Shown here one piece after another: positions 1 through 7,756 of a DNA stretch of 64,000 bases (the first letter of the stretch is position 1; each line of letters starts with the position of its first letter). A program made the translations under genes and the position numbers. The DNA is taken from the NCBI GenBank assembly GCA_963785745.1, contig CAWAWR010000031.1, forward strand, positions 1 to 64,000, written 5' to 3'. This DNA is from VAZQ01 sp963785745. GTDB lineage: Bacteria; Pseudomonadota; Alphaproteobacteria; Rhizobiales; Xanthobacteraceae. Below the pieces are notes generated by a model that was given only the letters and a program-made list of their open reading frames with translations, was not told the origin of the DNA and did no database searches.

Positions 1-633
1 CCAAGGCGGCATGGGCCAAGGCGGCATGGGCCAGGGCGGAATGGGCGGCATGGGTGGCATGGCCGGCGGCACCGGTGGAATGGCCGGCGGCATGGGCGGG
101 ATGGGTCAAGGAGGCATGGCTGGCGGAATGGGTGGGATGAGCCAGGGAGGTATGGCTGGCGGAATGGGCGGCAGCATGGGAGGGACAGGCGCCGGCATGG
201 CAGGCATGGCCGGCGGCGGAATGAGCTTTAGCGGCGGCGGCGGAGGCGGAAGAAGCTTCAGCGGCGGCGGCGGAGGAAGAAGCTTCAGCGGCGGCGGCGG
301 ACGCGGTGGCGGAGGTTTCAGCGGCGGCGGACGCGGCGGTGGTGGCGGGCGCGGTGGTGGCGGCCGGCGATCCGACATCGAACTGAAGGAAGACGTGACG
401 CTGCTCGGCCACCTCGGCAACGGCATCGGCTTCTATCGCTTCGCCTACAAGGGCAGCGACACCGCCTATGTCGGCGTGATGGCGCAGGAAGTGCAGCGCG
501 TACGGCCGGAAGCCGTCACGCGAGGGCAGCGATGGCTACCTGCAGGGTCTTCTACGACAAGCTCGGCGTGAAGTTCCAAACCTACAGCCAGTGGCTCGCG
601 TCCGGCGCGCAGGTTCCCGCGCCCGCCCGCTAG
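1..633 (+). CDS. Gly/Met-rich repeat protein with C-terminal chaperone-of-endosialidase (S74-like) domain, 5' partial
   Basis: The reading frame enters from the left edge. Its first 75 or so residues are short repeats rich in Gly, Met and Gln (GGMGQGGMGG-type). A Gly/Ser/Phe/Arg tract with repeats such as GGGGGRSFSGGG follows. From about base 370 the protein resembles the intramolecular chaperone of endosialidases: SDIELKEDV, then GFYRFAYKG and YVGVMAQEV. The C-terminus (VFYDKLGVKFQTYSQWLA) is only reached by correcting two one-base insertions, near 524 and near 543, after which the stop is the TAG at 631-633. Such domains normally trimerise and sometimes cleave off tail-spike-like proteins; in rhizobial chromosomes they also occur on low-complexity proteins of unknown role. 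No phage genes are nearby. Function is not known. Confidence 0.6.
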
Positions 634-967
634 CTGCGCGGCTTGTCCGACACGGATTGCGCAACGTGTGGCAGCGCGCGGCGGTTATGATGAGTGCGCG
701 CTGCCTGTGATCGGGATGCGCCGGCGTTTGGCTGGCGCATCACGGTGCTGGCCCGCAATATGTTGCCCGCCGCAAATGGTCCCTGGCGCATGTAGTCGCG
801 CGCAAAGATGTCAGTTTGCGGGGGATTTCGAAAAGCCGTTAAGCCAAGAGAGCGGCGTCCCTAAAGCCAAGGGAGCGGCCAAGTGTTTTTGAAATTGTAC
901 ATGCTGCGTAAGGCTTTGCCGCGCTAATGTTAGCAAATCTACATGACCGCGGCGCGGAGACAGGACC
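634..967. other. Non-coding stretch with a hairpin, a 16-bp direct repeat and a palindrome
   Basis: I see no convincing gene here. It holds an 8-bp perfect inverted repeat (715-722 with 734-741, 11-base loop), which could end the upstream transcript but lacks a T-run. Two near-identical 16-mers (841-856 and 864-879, one mismatch, 23-base period) follow. A 12-base palindrome of the form GCTAA-TG-TTAGC lies at 923-934, 34 bases before the next start codon, and looks like an operator. The regulators are unknown. Confidence 0.4.
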
Positions 968-1243
968 ATGGGCAAGGCGGCGGACAACGAACGCCTCAGG
1001 TTGCGAGCCGCGTTCTACAACACCTTGGCATCGGCATGCGTCATAACAGGCCTGTTCGTACCGTATTTCGTGTTGTTGACAGCGTGGGGGCGAATGGTCG
1101 CCATGTTCCAATCGTTCATGATCGGCGATTGGGCGCGCCTGCACGGCGGAATGGCGGGTCTGTTGGTCACTGTCGTGGCTCTCCTGCTTGGTTATATGCT
1201 CCGGCGCAGAGCCGACCAGATCGTGCAATCCATTCAAGACTAA
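968..1243 (+). CDS. Small two-helix membrane protein of unknown function
   Basis: This 91-residue protein has two hydrophobic helices (about residues 17-39 and 60-79). A short polar loop (SFMIGDWARLHGG) joins them, and the tail is Arg-rich (RRRADQIVQ), which suggests both ends lie in the cytoplasm. The ATG at 968 follows a GGAG motif about ten bases upstream, and a palindrome at 923-934 precedes it. It stands alone on the plus strand, convergent with the formate dehydrogenase operon that ends at 1303. I do not recognise a family; it is a hypothetical inner-membrane protein. Confidence 0.6.
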   Translation: MGKAADNERLRLRAAFYNTLASACVITGLFVPYFVLLTAWGRMVAMFQSFMIGDWARLHGGMAGLLVTVVALLLGYMLRRRADQIVQSIQD

Positions 1244-1302
1244 TGGTCCAAATCGGGCTTCCGCGATGACCCCGCGGGCCAAGAGGACTCTGGAAAAATT
1301 GA

Positions 1303-2295
1303 TCACTGTGGTTTGAGACCGGCAACGGTCACGACCCTGCGCCACTTTTCAGCGTCATCAGCGATCAATCGTGCAAATTCGTCAGGTGACGTTGCGAGGA
1401 CACTGCCGCCCAGTTCAACTAGTCGCGAACGAATTTTGGGATCGGCAAGCGCCAATTTGATCTCTTTGTTGAGCAGATCGATGACCTCGACGGACGTGCC
1501 AACTGGAGCACCGATACCAAGCCATGCGCTCACGTCGTAGCCCGAAACGAAATCGCCGACAGTCGGGACATTCGGGAGAAGTTCAGAGCGCGTGGCCGAC
1601 GTAACAGCAAGTACCCTCAGCCTGCCGGATTTGATGTGCTCGAGCGATGAGGTCATCGCATCAAACATGACCTGCACCTGCCCGCCGATCAGATCCATAT
1701 GGGCGGGTGTTGACCCACGGTAAGGCACGTGCACCACGTCAACTCCGGTCATTTGTCTGAACAACTCGCCGGAAACGTGAGACACGCTGCCGTTGCCCCC
1801 GGATGCCATATTGACTTTGCCCGGATTGCCTTTGGCGTACTCAATCAAATCGGGAACGGTCTTAGCCGTGAAGCCAGGATTTACCACCAAGGCATACGGG
1901 GTGAGAGTGACACTCGCGATTGCGGCAATGTCACGAACGACATTGAAACTCAGGTTGTCGTAGAGCGCCGTATTGATCACGTTGGTCGAGGTAATCAACA
2001 GGAGCGTATGCCCGTCGGCGGGCGAACGGACCACCGCTTCGGCACCGATATTGCCCCCTGCCCCCGGGCGGTTGTCAACGACGAACGGCTGGCCAAGCCG
2101 GTCAGACAGCCGTTGGGCGATCAGACGCGCGAGAACATCAGAACCGCTGCCGGCGGCCTGACCGACGATCAGGCGAACCGGACGCGTCGGGAAGGATTGC
2201 GCCCTGGCGACCGTGGGCACGGTAACGAGTGCGCAAGCTCCCATGGCCGAGTTCAACAACTGACGACGCGTAACGGAAAATGCGACTACGTTCAT
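1303..2295 (-). CDS. Bug/TctC-family periplasmic solute-binding receptor
   Basis: The 330-residue protein matches receptors of tripartite tricarboxylate transporters. It has an export signal ending near ARAQ, then the typical FPTRPVRLIVGQAAGSGSD opening, and later VPYRGSTPAHMDLIGGQVQV and PNVPTVGD. Such proteins bind small carboxylates in the periplasm and pass them to TctAB; no tctA or tctB is visible here. The signal contains a twin-arginine-like TRRQLL, so Tat export is possible, although family members usually use Sec. It is the last gene of the minus-strand run from 10181, starting 18 bases after the START-domain gene, so it is probably co-transcribed with formate dehydrogenase. A ligand such as fumarate or another dicarboxylate is tempting but is inference. 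Confidence 0.85.
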   Translation of the reverse strand: MNVVAFSVTRRQLLNSAMGACALVTVPTVARAQSFPTRPVRLIVGQAAGSGSDVLARLIAQRLSDRLGQPFVVDNRPGAGGNIGAEAVVRSPADGHTLLLITSTNVINTALYDNLSFNVVRDIAAIASVTLTPYALVVNPGFTAKTVPDLIEYAKGNPGKVNMASGGNGSVSHVSGELFRQMTGVDVVHVPYRGSTPAHMDLIGGQVQVMFDAMTSSLEHIKSGRLRVLAVTSATRSELLPNVPTVGDFVSGYDVSAWLGIGAPVGTSVEVIDLLNKEIKLALADPKIRSRLVELGGSVLATSPDEFARLIADDAEKWRRVVTVAGLKPQ

Positions 2296-2312
2296 TTCCG
2301 ATCCCTACGCCG

Positions 2313-2792
2313 TCACAAACGTTCACCCGATTGAGCCTGGTTGGGGACGGAGGACAATTGCGGCGTTCCGTACAATCGCTGTGCCCGTCGCATATAGGCC
2401 TTCACCATTGCTTTCGTGCTTTCCCCGACGGATACGCCAACGACAACTTTCAGAATCGGCGACCGGACGCTTAACTCGACTTGGCACTCGACATCCGTGC
2501 CCCCGCCTGCTGCAGGGTCGAACGTCCATATCTGCTCGAATTTTTCAAATATAGGGTCCTGACTTCTGATCTCCATGCGGCGTGGCCGGTCGAGCGACGC
2601 CACCGTGGTGAACTGCTTGCGAAGAAAACCCGTCCCCATGGTCATGTCCGTCCACATCGTATTGTCCTTGCGGCCGGCAACTCTGGCGGAAATGACCCAC
2701 GGTACGAAATTGGGATATTGCTCCACGTCCGCCACCAAATCGAATAGTTGCGCCGGCGTGTGTTTCGAATGAATGCGCTCAACATATTTCAT
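2313..2792 (-). CDS. COQ10/RatA-like START (SRPBCC) domain protein
   Basis: This 159-residue cytoplasmic protein begins KYVERIHSKHTPAQLFDLVADVEQYPNFVPW, shown here as the pieces HTPAQLFDLV and ADVEQYPNFVPW, which are diagnostic of the polyketide-cyclase/COQ10 START family. The family binds hydrophobic ligands; mitochondrial COQ10 and its bacterial relatives bind ubiquinone and help respiratory chains. It lies 68 bases after the cytochrome b subunit of formate dehydrogenase and before the TctC receptor. A role in quinone handling for this respiratory operon is inferred from context. The alternative is a RatA-like housekeeping paralogue. No clear ribosome-binding site is seen before the ATG. 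Confidence 0.75.
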   Translation of the reverse strand: MKYVERIHSKHTPAQLFDLVADVEQYPNFVPWVISARVAGRKDNTMWTDMTMGTGFLRKQFTTVASLDRPRRMEIRSQDPIFEKFEQIWTFDPAAGGGTDVECQVELSVRSPILKVVVGVSVGESTKAMVKAYMRRAQRLYGTPQLSSVPNQAQSGERL

Positions 2793-2860
2793 GACTGGAC
2801 AGTTGGTCGACGAGCTACGCCGGACAAAACGTCAGCCGCCGTTCCTTCGTTTCCAAGCCC

Positions 2861-3883
2861 TCACGACATTCGTTCGGCTGGCTGCACCTTGCCTTCCGGC
2901 GGCGGCGGTGGTGGCGCGGTCGGGACGTTGCCCTTACCGACTTCCCGTTCGTACCAGACGGAGTGGTGCTGCTTCCCCCAATTCTCGTCGACGGTCCCGT
3001 CCCACATTCCTTCGAATGCCCCTTCTTCGCCGACGGTGCCCATATAGACGTGAAATATCATGGCGGCGATGTACAGCAGAGCGACCATGGCATGCACCAA
3101 TTGGGCAATCTGCATACCAACGATGCCGGTCACCCAGAACGGAAGCATCAGTACGTAGCCGGTGGCCGCAACCAGGGCGCCACCGAGCACGACCACCCAA
3201 TAGATCGACTTCTGACCGGCGTTGAACAGATCGGCCGGCGGATGCTTCTCACCGAAGCCGCCACCTTCCATCATCCACTGGATGTCGAGGCGGCTCGGAA
3301 GGTTCCAGCGAATCCACATCAGGAAGATCAGGATGACGCTGAGGGTGAATGGGAAGCTCAGGTAGTTGTGAGCGTACTTGCCCCACCGCGCAATCGTGGT
3401 GAACGCCTCTGGCCCGATTATGGGCAGCAGCAGCTCCTTGCCGAAGGTGAGGTTCAGACCGGAGAGCGCAAGAATGATGAAACAGACCGTCGCCATCCAG
3501 TGCACGAAGCGCTCGAACCCACTGAAACGCCTCATGACGCGCCCCGTCCTTCCGTGCGCAATCCGCACTGGGCCTCGTACAAAGTAGAATCCAACCACGA
3601 CAGCGATCATGCCGAGGATCGCCAGGCCGCCAATCCAGCGTAGCGCCCCTTGATACCAACCGCGCCAGTCGCGCCCGCGGGGTTGTTCGAGCGTGCAGGC
3701 CTTCCGGTCCGGGAGGGTGCACTCGCCAGAGATGCGCTTGGTCTGCTTGAGCAGTTGATCTTCCTTGACCGACTCGGCGGTCGGATTGATGTGCTGCGCG
3801 CCCGAAGGCGCCGCGACGATTGCCATGCCGACGAGGACCCATGCGCCGACGATCAGCCGGATGTACCTGAGGATAAACGCCAT
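2861..3883 (-). CDS. fdhC: Formate dehydrogenase cytochrome b556 (gamma) subunit
   Basis: The protein anchors formate dehydrogenase in the membrane and passes electrons through b hemes to quinone. I chose the ATG at 3883 (340 residues) because a GGAGAGGG ribosome-binding site precedes it; an in-frame ATG 30 bases upstream has none. The N-terminus is a signal-like helix ending near SGAQ. A periplasmic loop with two Cys (GECTLPDRKACTLEQ) follows, then about four helices with candidate heme His in FERFVHWM, YAHNYLSF, AQLVHAMVA and IFHVYMG. The tail is Pro-rich. The extra N-terminal helix and loop match the longer Rhizobiales and Wolinella-type FdhC rather than E. coli FdnI. It lies 59 bases after fdhB. 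Confidence 0.92.
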   Translation of the reverse strand: MAFILRYIRLIVGAWVLVGMAIVAAPSGAQHINPTAESVKEDQLLKQTKRISGECTLPDRKACTLEQPRGRDWRGWYQGALRWIGGLAILGMIAVVVGFYFVRGPVRIAHGRTGRVMRRFSGFERFVHWMATVCFIILALSGLNLTFGKELLLPIIGPEAFTTIARWGKYAHNYLSFPFTLSVILIFLMWIRWNLPSRLDIQWMMEGGGFGEKHPPADLFNAGQKSIYWVVVLGGALVAATGYVLMLPFWVTGIVGMQIAQLVHAMVALLYIAAMIFHVYMGTVGEEGAFEGMWDGTVDENWGKQHHSVWYEREVGKGNVPTAPPPPPPEGKVQPAERMS

Positions 3884-3942
3884 GGTCCCTCTCCTTGGTA
3901 GCAACATTTGCAACGTCTCACGCGTCGTTTCAGGACGCTATG

Positions 3943-4539
3943 TCAAAGCGCGATTGTCTCGCGATAGGCGGTGCGCCATCCCCAGGCGCCGGAGCCGTAA
4001 CCGCGCGTGACAACGCGTTGCTTGTAGATGTCCGCAATGATCTCGCTGTCGCCGGCGAGCAGCGACTTCGTCGAGCACATCTCGGCGCATAGCGGGAGCT
4101 TCCCTTCCGCGAGCCGGTTGGCACCGTACTTCGCGAATTCGGCCTGCGAGTTGTCCGCTTCCGGACCGCCGGCGCAGAAGGTGCACTTGTCCATCTTGCC
4201 GCGCGAGCCGAAGTTGCCGACCCGCGGATATTGCGGCGCGCCGAACGGGCACGCGTAGAAGCAATAGCCGCAGCCGATGCAGAGATCCTTGGAGTGCAGG
4301 ACCACCGCGTCCGCCGTGGTGTAGAAGCAGTTCACCGGACACACCGCCGCGCAGGGTGCGTCGGTGCAGTGCATGCAGGCCATGGAGACCGAGCGTTCGC
4401 CGGGCCGGCCGTCATTGATGGTGATGACGCGCCGCCGGTTGATGCCCCAGGGCACCTCGTGCTCGTTCTTGCAGGCGGTGACGCAGGCGTTGCACTCGAT
4501 GCAGCGGTCCGCGTCGCAGAGGAATTTCATGCGAGCCAT
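3943..4539 (-). CDS. fdhB: Formate dehydrogenase iron-sulfur (beta) subunit
   Basis: This 198-residue ferredoxin-like subunit carries electrons from the catalytic subunit to the cytochrome b. Four Cys clusters for [4Fe-4S] centres are visible: CDADRCIECNACVTAC, CMHCTDAPCAAVCPVNC, CIGCGYCFYACPFG, and a later CTFCAGG...CAEMC set. There is no signal peptide, so it should ride through the Tat system with the signal-bearing alpha subunit, as in FDH-N complexes. It starts 11 bases after fdhA stops. It has no C-terminal membrane helix, unlike E. coli FdnH, so membrane attachment must come from FdhC. Confidence 0.95.
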   Translation of the reverse strand: MARMKFLCDADRCIECNACVTACKNEHEVPWGINRRRVITINDGRPGERSVSMACMHCTDAPCAAVCPVNCFYTTADAVVLHSKDLCIGCGYCFYACPFGAPQYPRVGNFGSRGKMDKCTFCAGGPEADNSQAEFAKYGANRLAEGKLPLCAEMCSTKSLLAGDSEIIADIYKQRVVTRGYGSGAWGWRTAYRETIAL

Positions 4540-4550
4540 GGCTTATCTCC

Positions 4551-7490
4551 TCAAGCCCTTCTGACCTGGCAAAGCGTCGCTTTCGGCTCCTGCATTCCGG
4601 TGGCCGGATCGTAGCCGTAGGTCGTGATGGTATTGACGCTTTCACCCAGGACGATTGGATCGGTGCCCCGCGGATATTTCTTGCGGAGGTCTGTATTCAT
4701 GAACCAGCCGGCGAAATGGAACGGGCACCAGGTCACGCCTTTCGTGATCCTTGGTGTGACGAGCGCCTTCATCCGGCACACCTTGCCGCTTGGCATCTCG
4801 GGACCCGATACATGGACCCACATGCGATTTTCGATGCCACGCTCGGCCGCGTCCGCAGGATTGAGCTCGATGAACATGTCCTGCTGCAACTCGGCGAGCC
4901 ACACGTTGGATCGCGATTCCTCACCGCCGCCTTCGTATTCGACCAGACGGCCGGAGGTCAGGATCAGCGGGAACTGCTTGGCAGTACCCTTCTCAACCGC
5001 GCCCTTCTGCACATCGAAGCCCAAATTCGGCAAACGGAACTGCATGGCGTTTGGCAAGGTCGGATATTTCGCGACCAGCTCCGGCCGCGCCGTATAGATC
5101 GGCTCGCGATGCACCGGGACGGGATCGGGCAGATTCCATGCGATGGCGCGCGCCTTGGCGTTGCCGTACGGACTGCATCCGTGCGCCAGCGCCACGCGCT
5201 GGATACCGCCGGACAGATCGGTGGACCATGAGATTGCATCCGGGTTGGTACCGCCGATACGTTCAATGACGGCACGTTCCTCGGGTTTGAGGTCCGTGTC
5301 CCAGCCGAGCTTCTTGAGTACCGCGTAGGTAAACTCGGGATACCCATCCTTGATCTCCGAGCCTACGGAGTAAGAGCCCTCGGCCAGGAGATTGTCCCTG
5401 CGGACGGTGCCGTCCGGCAGCTTGACGCTACGCTCAACGCCGAAGCGAGCGCGGAAGGTGCCGCCGCCCTCCATGACGTGCAGGTTGGTGTTGTAGAGCA
5501 CGGGCGTTCCCGGATGCCGCAGTTCCGGCGTGCCCCAGCACGGCCAGGGCAGACCGTAGTAGTCGCCGCCGACCTCCGGATCGTCCTTGGGCGCGCGCAG
5601 CGTCACCGGGTCGAACTTCGCCTGGTTTCGCAGATGCGCTTTCAGGCGTTCCGGCGACTGGCCCGAGTAGCCGGTGGACCAGCCGCCGCGGTTGATTTCG
5701 CTCAGAACGTCGTCGGCGTAGGGCTGCTCATTCTCAACCTTGATGTTCTTGAATATCTGGTCGGCGTAACCGAGCTTCTTTGCCAGCAGGTATATAATGG
5801 CGCCGTCGGACTTCGACTCGAAGAGCGGCGGGACGATTTGCTGGTACGCTTGCAGCGATCCATTGGAAGCCGTACGCGTGCCGCGGGTCTCGTACTGGCT
5901 GCAGGCCGGCAACAGATAGGTTCCGTTCTTGCGCTCGCCGAGTACGGCCCAGTTCGTCGGATGCGGATCACACACCACAAGCAAGTCGAGCTTTTCGACT
6001 CCCTGCGCGGCCACCGGTATGCGCGTGAAGGTATTGGGGCTGTGCCCGAACACCAACAAGGCCTTGATGTTGTCCTTCTGCGCGACCTGGTCGTTCGGCA
6101 ACATCGCCGCGTCGAACCAGCGCGTCGCTGGAATTCCCGACGTATGCATCATCTTCGGGTTTTCGAACCGCTTCTGCATATCCTCGAAGTCGACTTCCCA
6201 GACGCGGCACCAGTGCTTCCAGGCTCCTTCCTCGAGGCCGTAGTAGAGCGGCAGGGTCGTAATATCGAGACCCATGTCGCTCGCGCCTTGCACGTTGTCG
6301 TGGCCGCGGAACGGATTGGCGCCGTTGCCAACAGCGCCGACGTTGCCTGTGGCCATCAACAGGATGCAACTGGCGCGCACATTGGCGGTACCGACAGTGT
6401 GCTGGGTCTGGCCCATCGCCCAGATCAGACAGGCCGGCTTCTCTTTGGCAAAGGTCTCGGCGACGCGCTTGAGCTGGGCTTCCGGGATACCTGTTACGCG
6501 CTCGACTTCATCGGGCGTCCACTTGTCGACCTCGGCGCGAACCTCGTCCATCCCGTAGACGCGCTGCCTGATGAACTCCTTGTCCTCCCAGCCATTCTTG
6601 AAGATGTGCCAGAGTATCCCGTAAAGCACCGGGATGTCGGTGCCGGGGCGCATACGCACATAGTCGGTTGCGTGTGCAGCCGTGCGGGTCATGCGGGGAT
6701 CGATGACAATCACATTCGCGCGGTTGAGCTCCTTGCCTTCGAGCACGTGCTGCAACGACACCGGATGCGCTTCTGCCGGATTGCCGCCGAGGATCAGCAG
6801 GGTCTTGGAGTTGCGGATGTCGTTGAAGCTGTTGGTCATCGCGCCGTAGCCCCAGGTATTGGCCAGGCCGGCGACGGTCGTGGAATGGCAGATACGCGCT
6901 GCATGGTCGACGTTGTTGGTGCCCCAGAACGCCCCCAGCTTGCGGAAGAGATAGGCCTCCTCGTTGGCGAACTTGGCGGAGCCGAGCCAGTGAACCGCAT
7001 CCGGCCCGGATTTCGCGCGAATGGCCATCAGCCGGTCGCCGATCTCGTTGATGGCGGTGTCCCAGCTCACGCGGATCCAGTGGCCGTTCAGCAGCTTCAT
7101 CGGATACTTCAGCCGGCGGTGGCCGATCACGACTTCACGTGCCGCGGCGCCTTTGGCGCAATGCGAGCCGCGATTGATCGGCGAGTCCCAGGCGGGCTCC
7201 TGGCCAACCCACACCCCGTTGGAGACTTCGCCCAAGACCGTGCAGCCAACCGAACAGAACGTGCAGATGCTCTTGCGGATCGTCACCTCGGCGCCGGGCT
7301 GGCGCGGATGCGCGGCTTCTGATTTGCGCACGCTCGAGAGCGGCAGCGCACCGACAGCCGCGAGGCCGCCGGCAACGAGGCCGGAGCGCCGCAGGAAAGC
7401 GCGGCGGTTAACGTTGCTTTCAGTCTTGGTTTGTAGTGCGTCTGCAAGCGTGCGGTTGCGCGCCTGACGCTCCGTTCGCTTGATCAGCAT
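4551..7490 (-). CDS. fdhA: Formate dehydrogenase major (catalytic) subunit, Tat-exported, Cys type
   Basis: This molybdopterin oxidoreductase of 979 residues oxidises formate to CO2 in the periplasm. A twin-arginine signal (NRRAFLRRS, Arg29-Arg30) is followed by the N-terminal [4Fe-4S] ligands Cys76, Cys79, Cys83 and Cys111. At the metal-ligand position the sequence is ARICHSTTVAGLA, with Cys201 where FDH-N enzymes often have selenocysteine; the following His202 is the conserved catalytic His. The C-terminus has the cofactor-binding GVTWCPFHFAG region. A GGGAGA ribosome-binding site precedes the ATG. It follows the small Tat protein by 13 bases and precedes fdhB by 11. Assembly factors FdhD and FdhE are not in the window; MoaC and MoeA for its cofactor are. 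Confidence 0.95.
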   Translation of the reverse strand: MLIKRTERQARNRTLADALQTKTESNVNRRAFLRRSGLVAGGLAAVGALPLSSVRKSEAAHPRQPGAEVTIRKSICTFCSVGCTVLGEVSNGVWVGQEPAWDSPINRGSHCAKGAAAREVVIGHRRLKYPMKLLNGHWIRVSWDTAINEIGDRLMAIRAKSGPDAVHWLGSAKFANEEAYLFRKLGAFWGTNNVDHAARICHSTTVAGLANTWGYGAMTNSFNDIRNSKTLLILGGNPAEAHPVSLQHVLEGKELNRANVIVIDPRMTRTAAHATDYVRMRPGTDIPVLYGILWHIFKNGWEDKEFIRQRVYGMDEVRAEVDKWTPDEVERVTGIPEAQLKRVAETFAKEKPACLIWAMGQTQHTVGTANVRASCILLMATGNVGAVGNGANPFRGHDNVQGASDMGLDITTLPLYYGLEEGAWKHWCRVWEVDFEDMQKRFENPKMMHTSGIPATRWFDAAMLPNDQVAQKDNIKALLVFGHSPNTFTRIPVAAQGVEKLDLLVVCDPHPTNWAVLGERKNGTYLLPACSQYETRGTRTASNGSLQAYQQIVPPLFESKSDGAIIYLLAKKLGYADQIFKNIKVENEQPYADDVLSEINRGGWSTGYSGQSPERLKAHLRNQAKFDPVTLRAPKDDPEVGGDYYGLPWPCWGTPELRHPGTPVLYNTNLHVMEGGGTFRARFGVERSVKLPDGTVRRDNLLAEGSYSVGSEIKDGYPEFTYAVLKKLGWDTDLKPEERAVIERIGGTNPDAISWSTDLSGGIQRVALAHGCSPYGNAKARAIAWNLPDPVPVHREPIYTARPELVAKYPTLPNAMQFRLPNLGFDVQKGAVEKGTAKQFPLILTSGRLVEYEGGGEESRSNVWLAELQQDMFIELNPADAAERGIENRMWVHVSGPEMPSGKVCRMKALVTPRITKGVTWCPFHFAGWFMNTDLRKKYPRGTDPIVLGESVNTITTYGYDPATGMQEPKATLCQVRRA

Positions 7491-7503
7491 GATTGCGTCT
7501 CCC

Positions 7504-7716
7504 TCACTTCGTGGGGTAGCGGTTGACGCGATAGAAAGTCTGCACCTGCGCCGAATTCGGCTGGTAGCGCGCTTTCCTCTTCTCGTCGTTGCTTTCGGTG
7601 TCGGCGGCAGCCGGACCCGCGAACGGCGTGCTCGCCGCCGCCGCTGCGGTGCCTATGCCGAGTGTGCGAAGGAACTCACGTCGCCCGGGCCGGCTCGGTT
7701 TGCGTTCTTGTTTCAT
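7504..7716 (-). CDS. Small twin-arginine protein of formate dehydrogenase operons (FdhX-like)
   Basis: This 70-residue protein has a complete Tat signal (RRREFLRTLG-type, PGRREFLRTLG, then an Ala-rich core ending PAAADTES). Only about 30 mature residues remain, ending in the conserved-looking FYRVNRYPTK. Very small Tat proteins directly upstream of formate dehydrogenase are a described family (formate dehydrogenase region TAT target). I chose the ATG at 7716 because a strong AAAGGAGG lies just upstream; the longer open frame has no such site. It starts 40 bases after the flavoprotein gene and ends 13 bases before fdhA. Its role is unsettled, possibly in maturation or export of the complex. 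Confidence 0.82.
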   Translation of the reverse strand: MKQERKPSRPGRREFLRTLGIGTAAAAASTPFAGPAAADTESNDEKRKARYQPNSAQVQTFYRVNRYPTK

Positions 7717-7756
7717 TGTCCGCCTCCTTTGTGCAGCGGCGCGACCGTCGGAGCCG

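Noticed and set aside
240..370. CRISPR-like short repeats
   Set aside because: The repeats are in-frame Gly/Ser/Phe codons of a low-complexity protein, with no regular spacers.
1..633. Edge of a prophage, because of the endosialidase-type chaperone
   Set aside because: No other phage-like gene, integrase or attachment site is visible in the following 15 kb.
6880..6900. A selenocysteine site in formate dehydrogenase
   Set aside because: The metal-ligand position (Cys201) is an ordinary Cys codon, not TGA, so no Sec insertion is needed.
5478..7322. A plus-strand open frame of about 614 codons opposite fdhA
   Set aside because: Antisense shadow; fdhA has a complete set of cofactor and Tat motifs.
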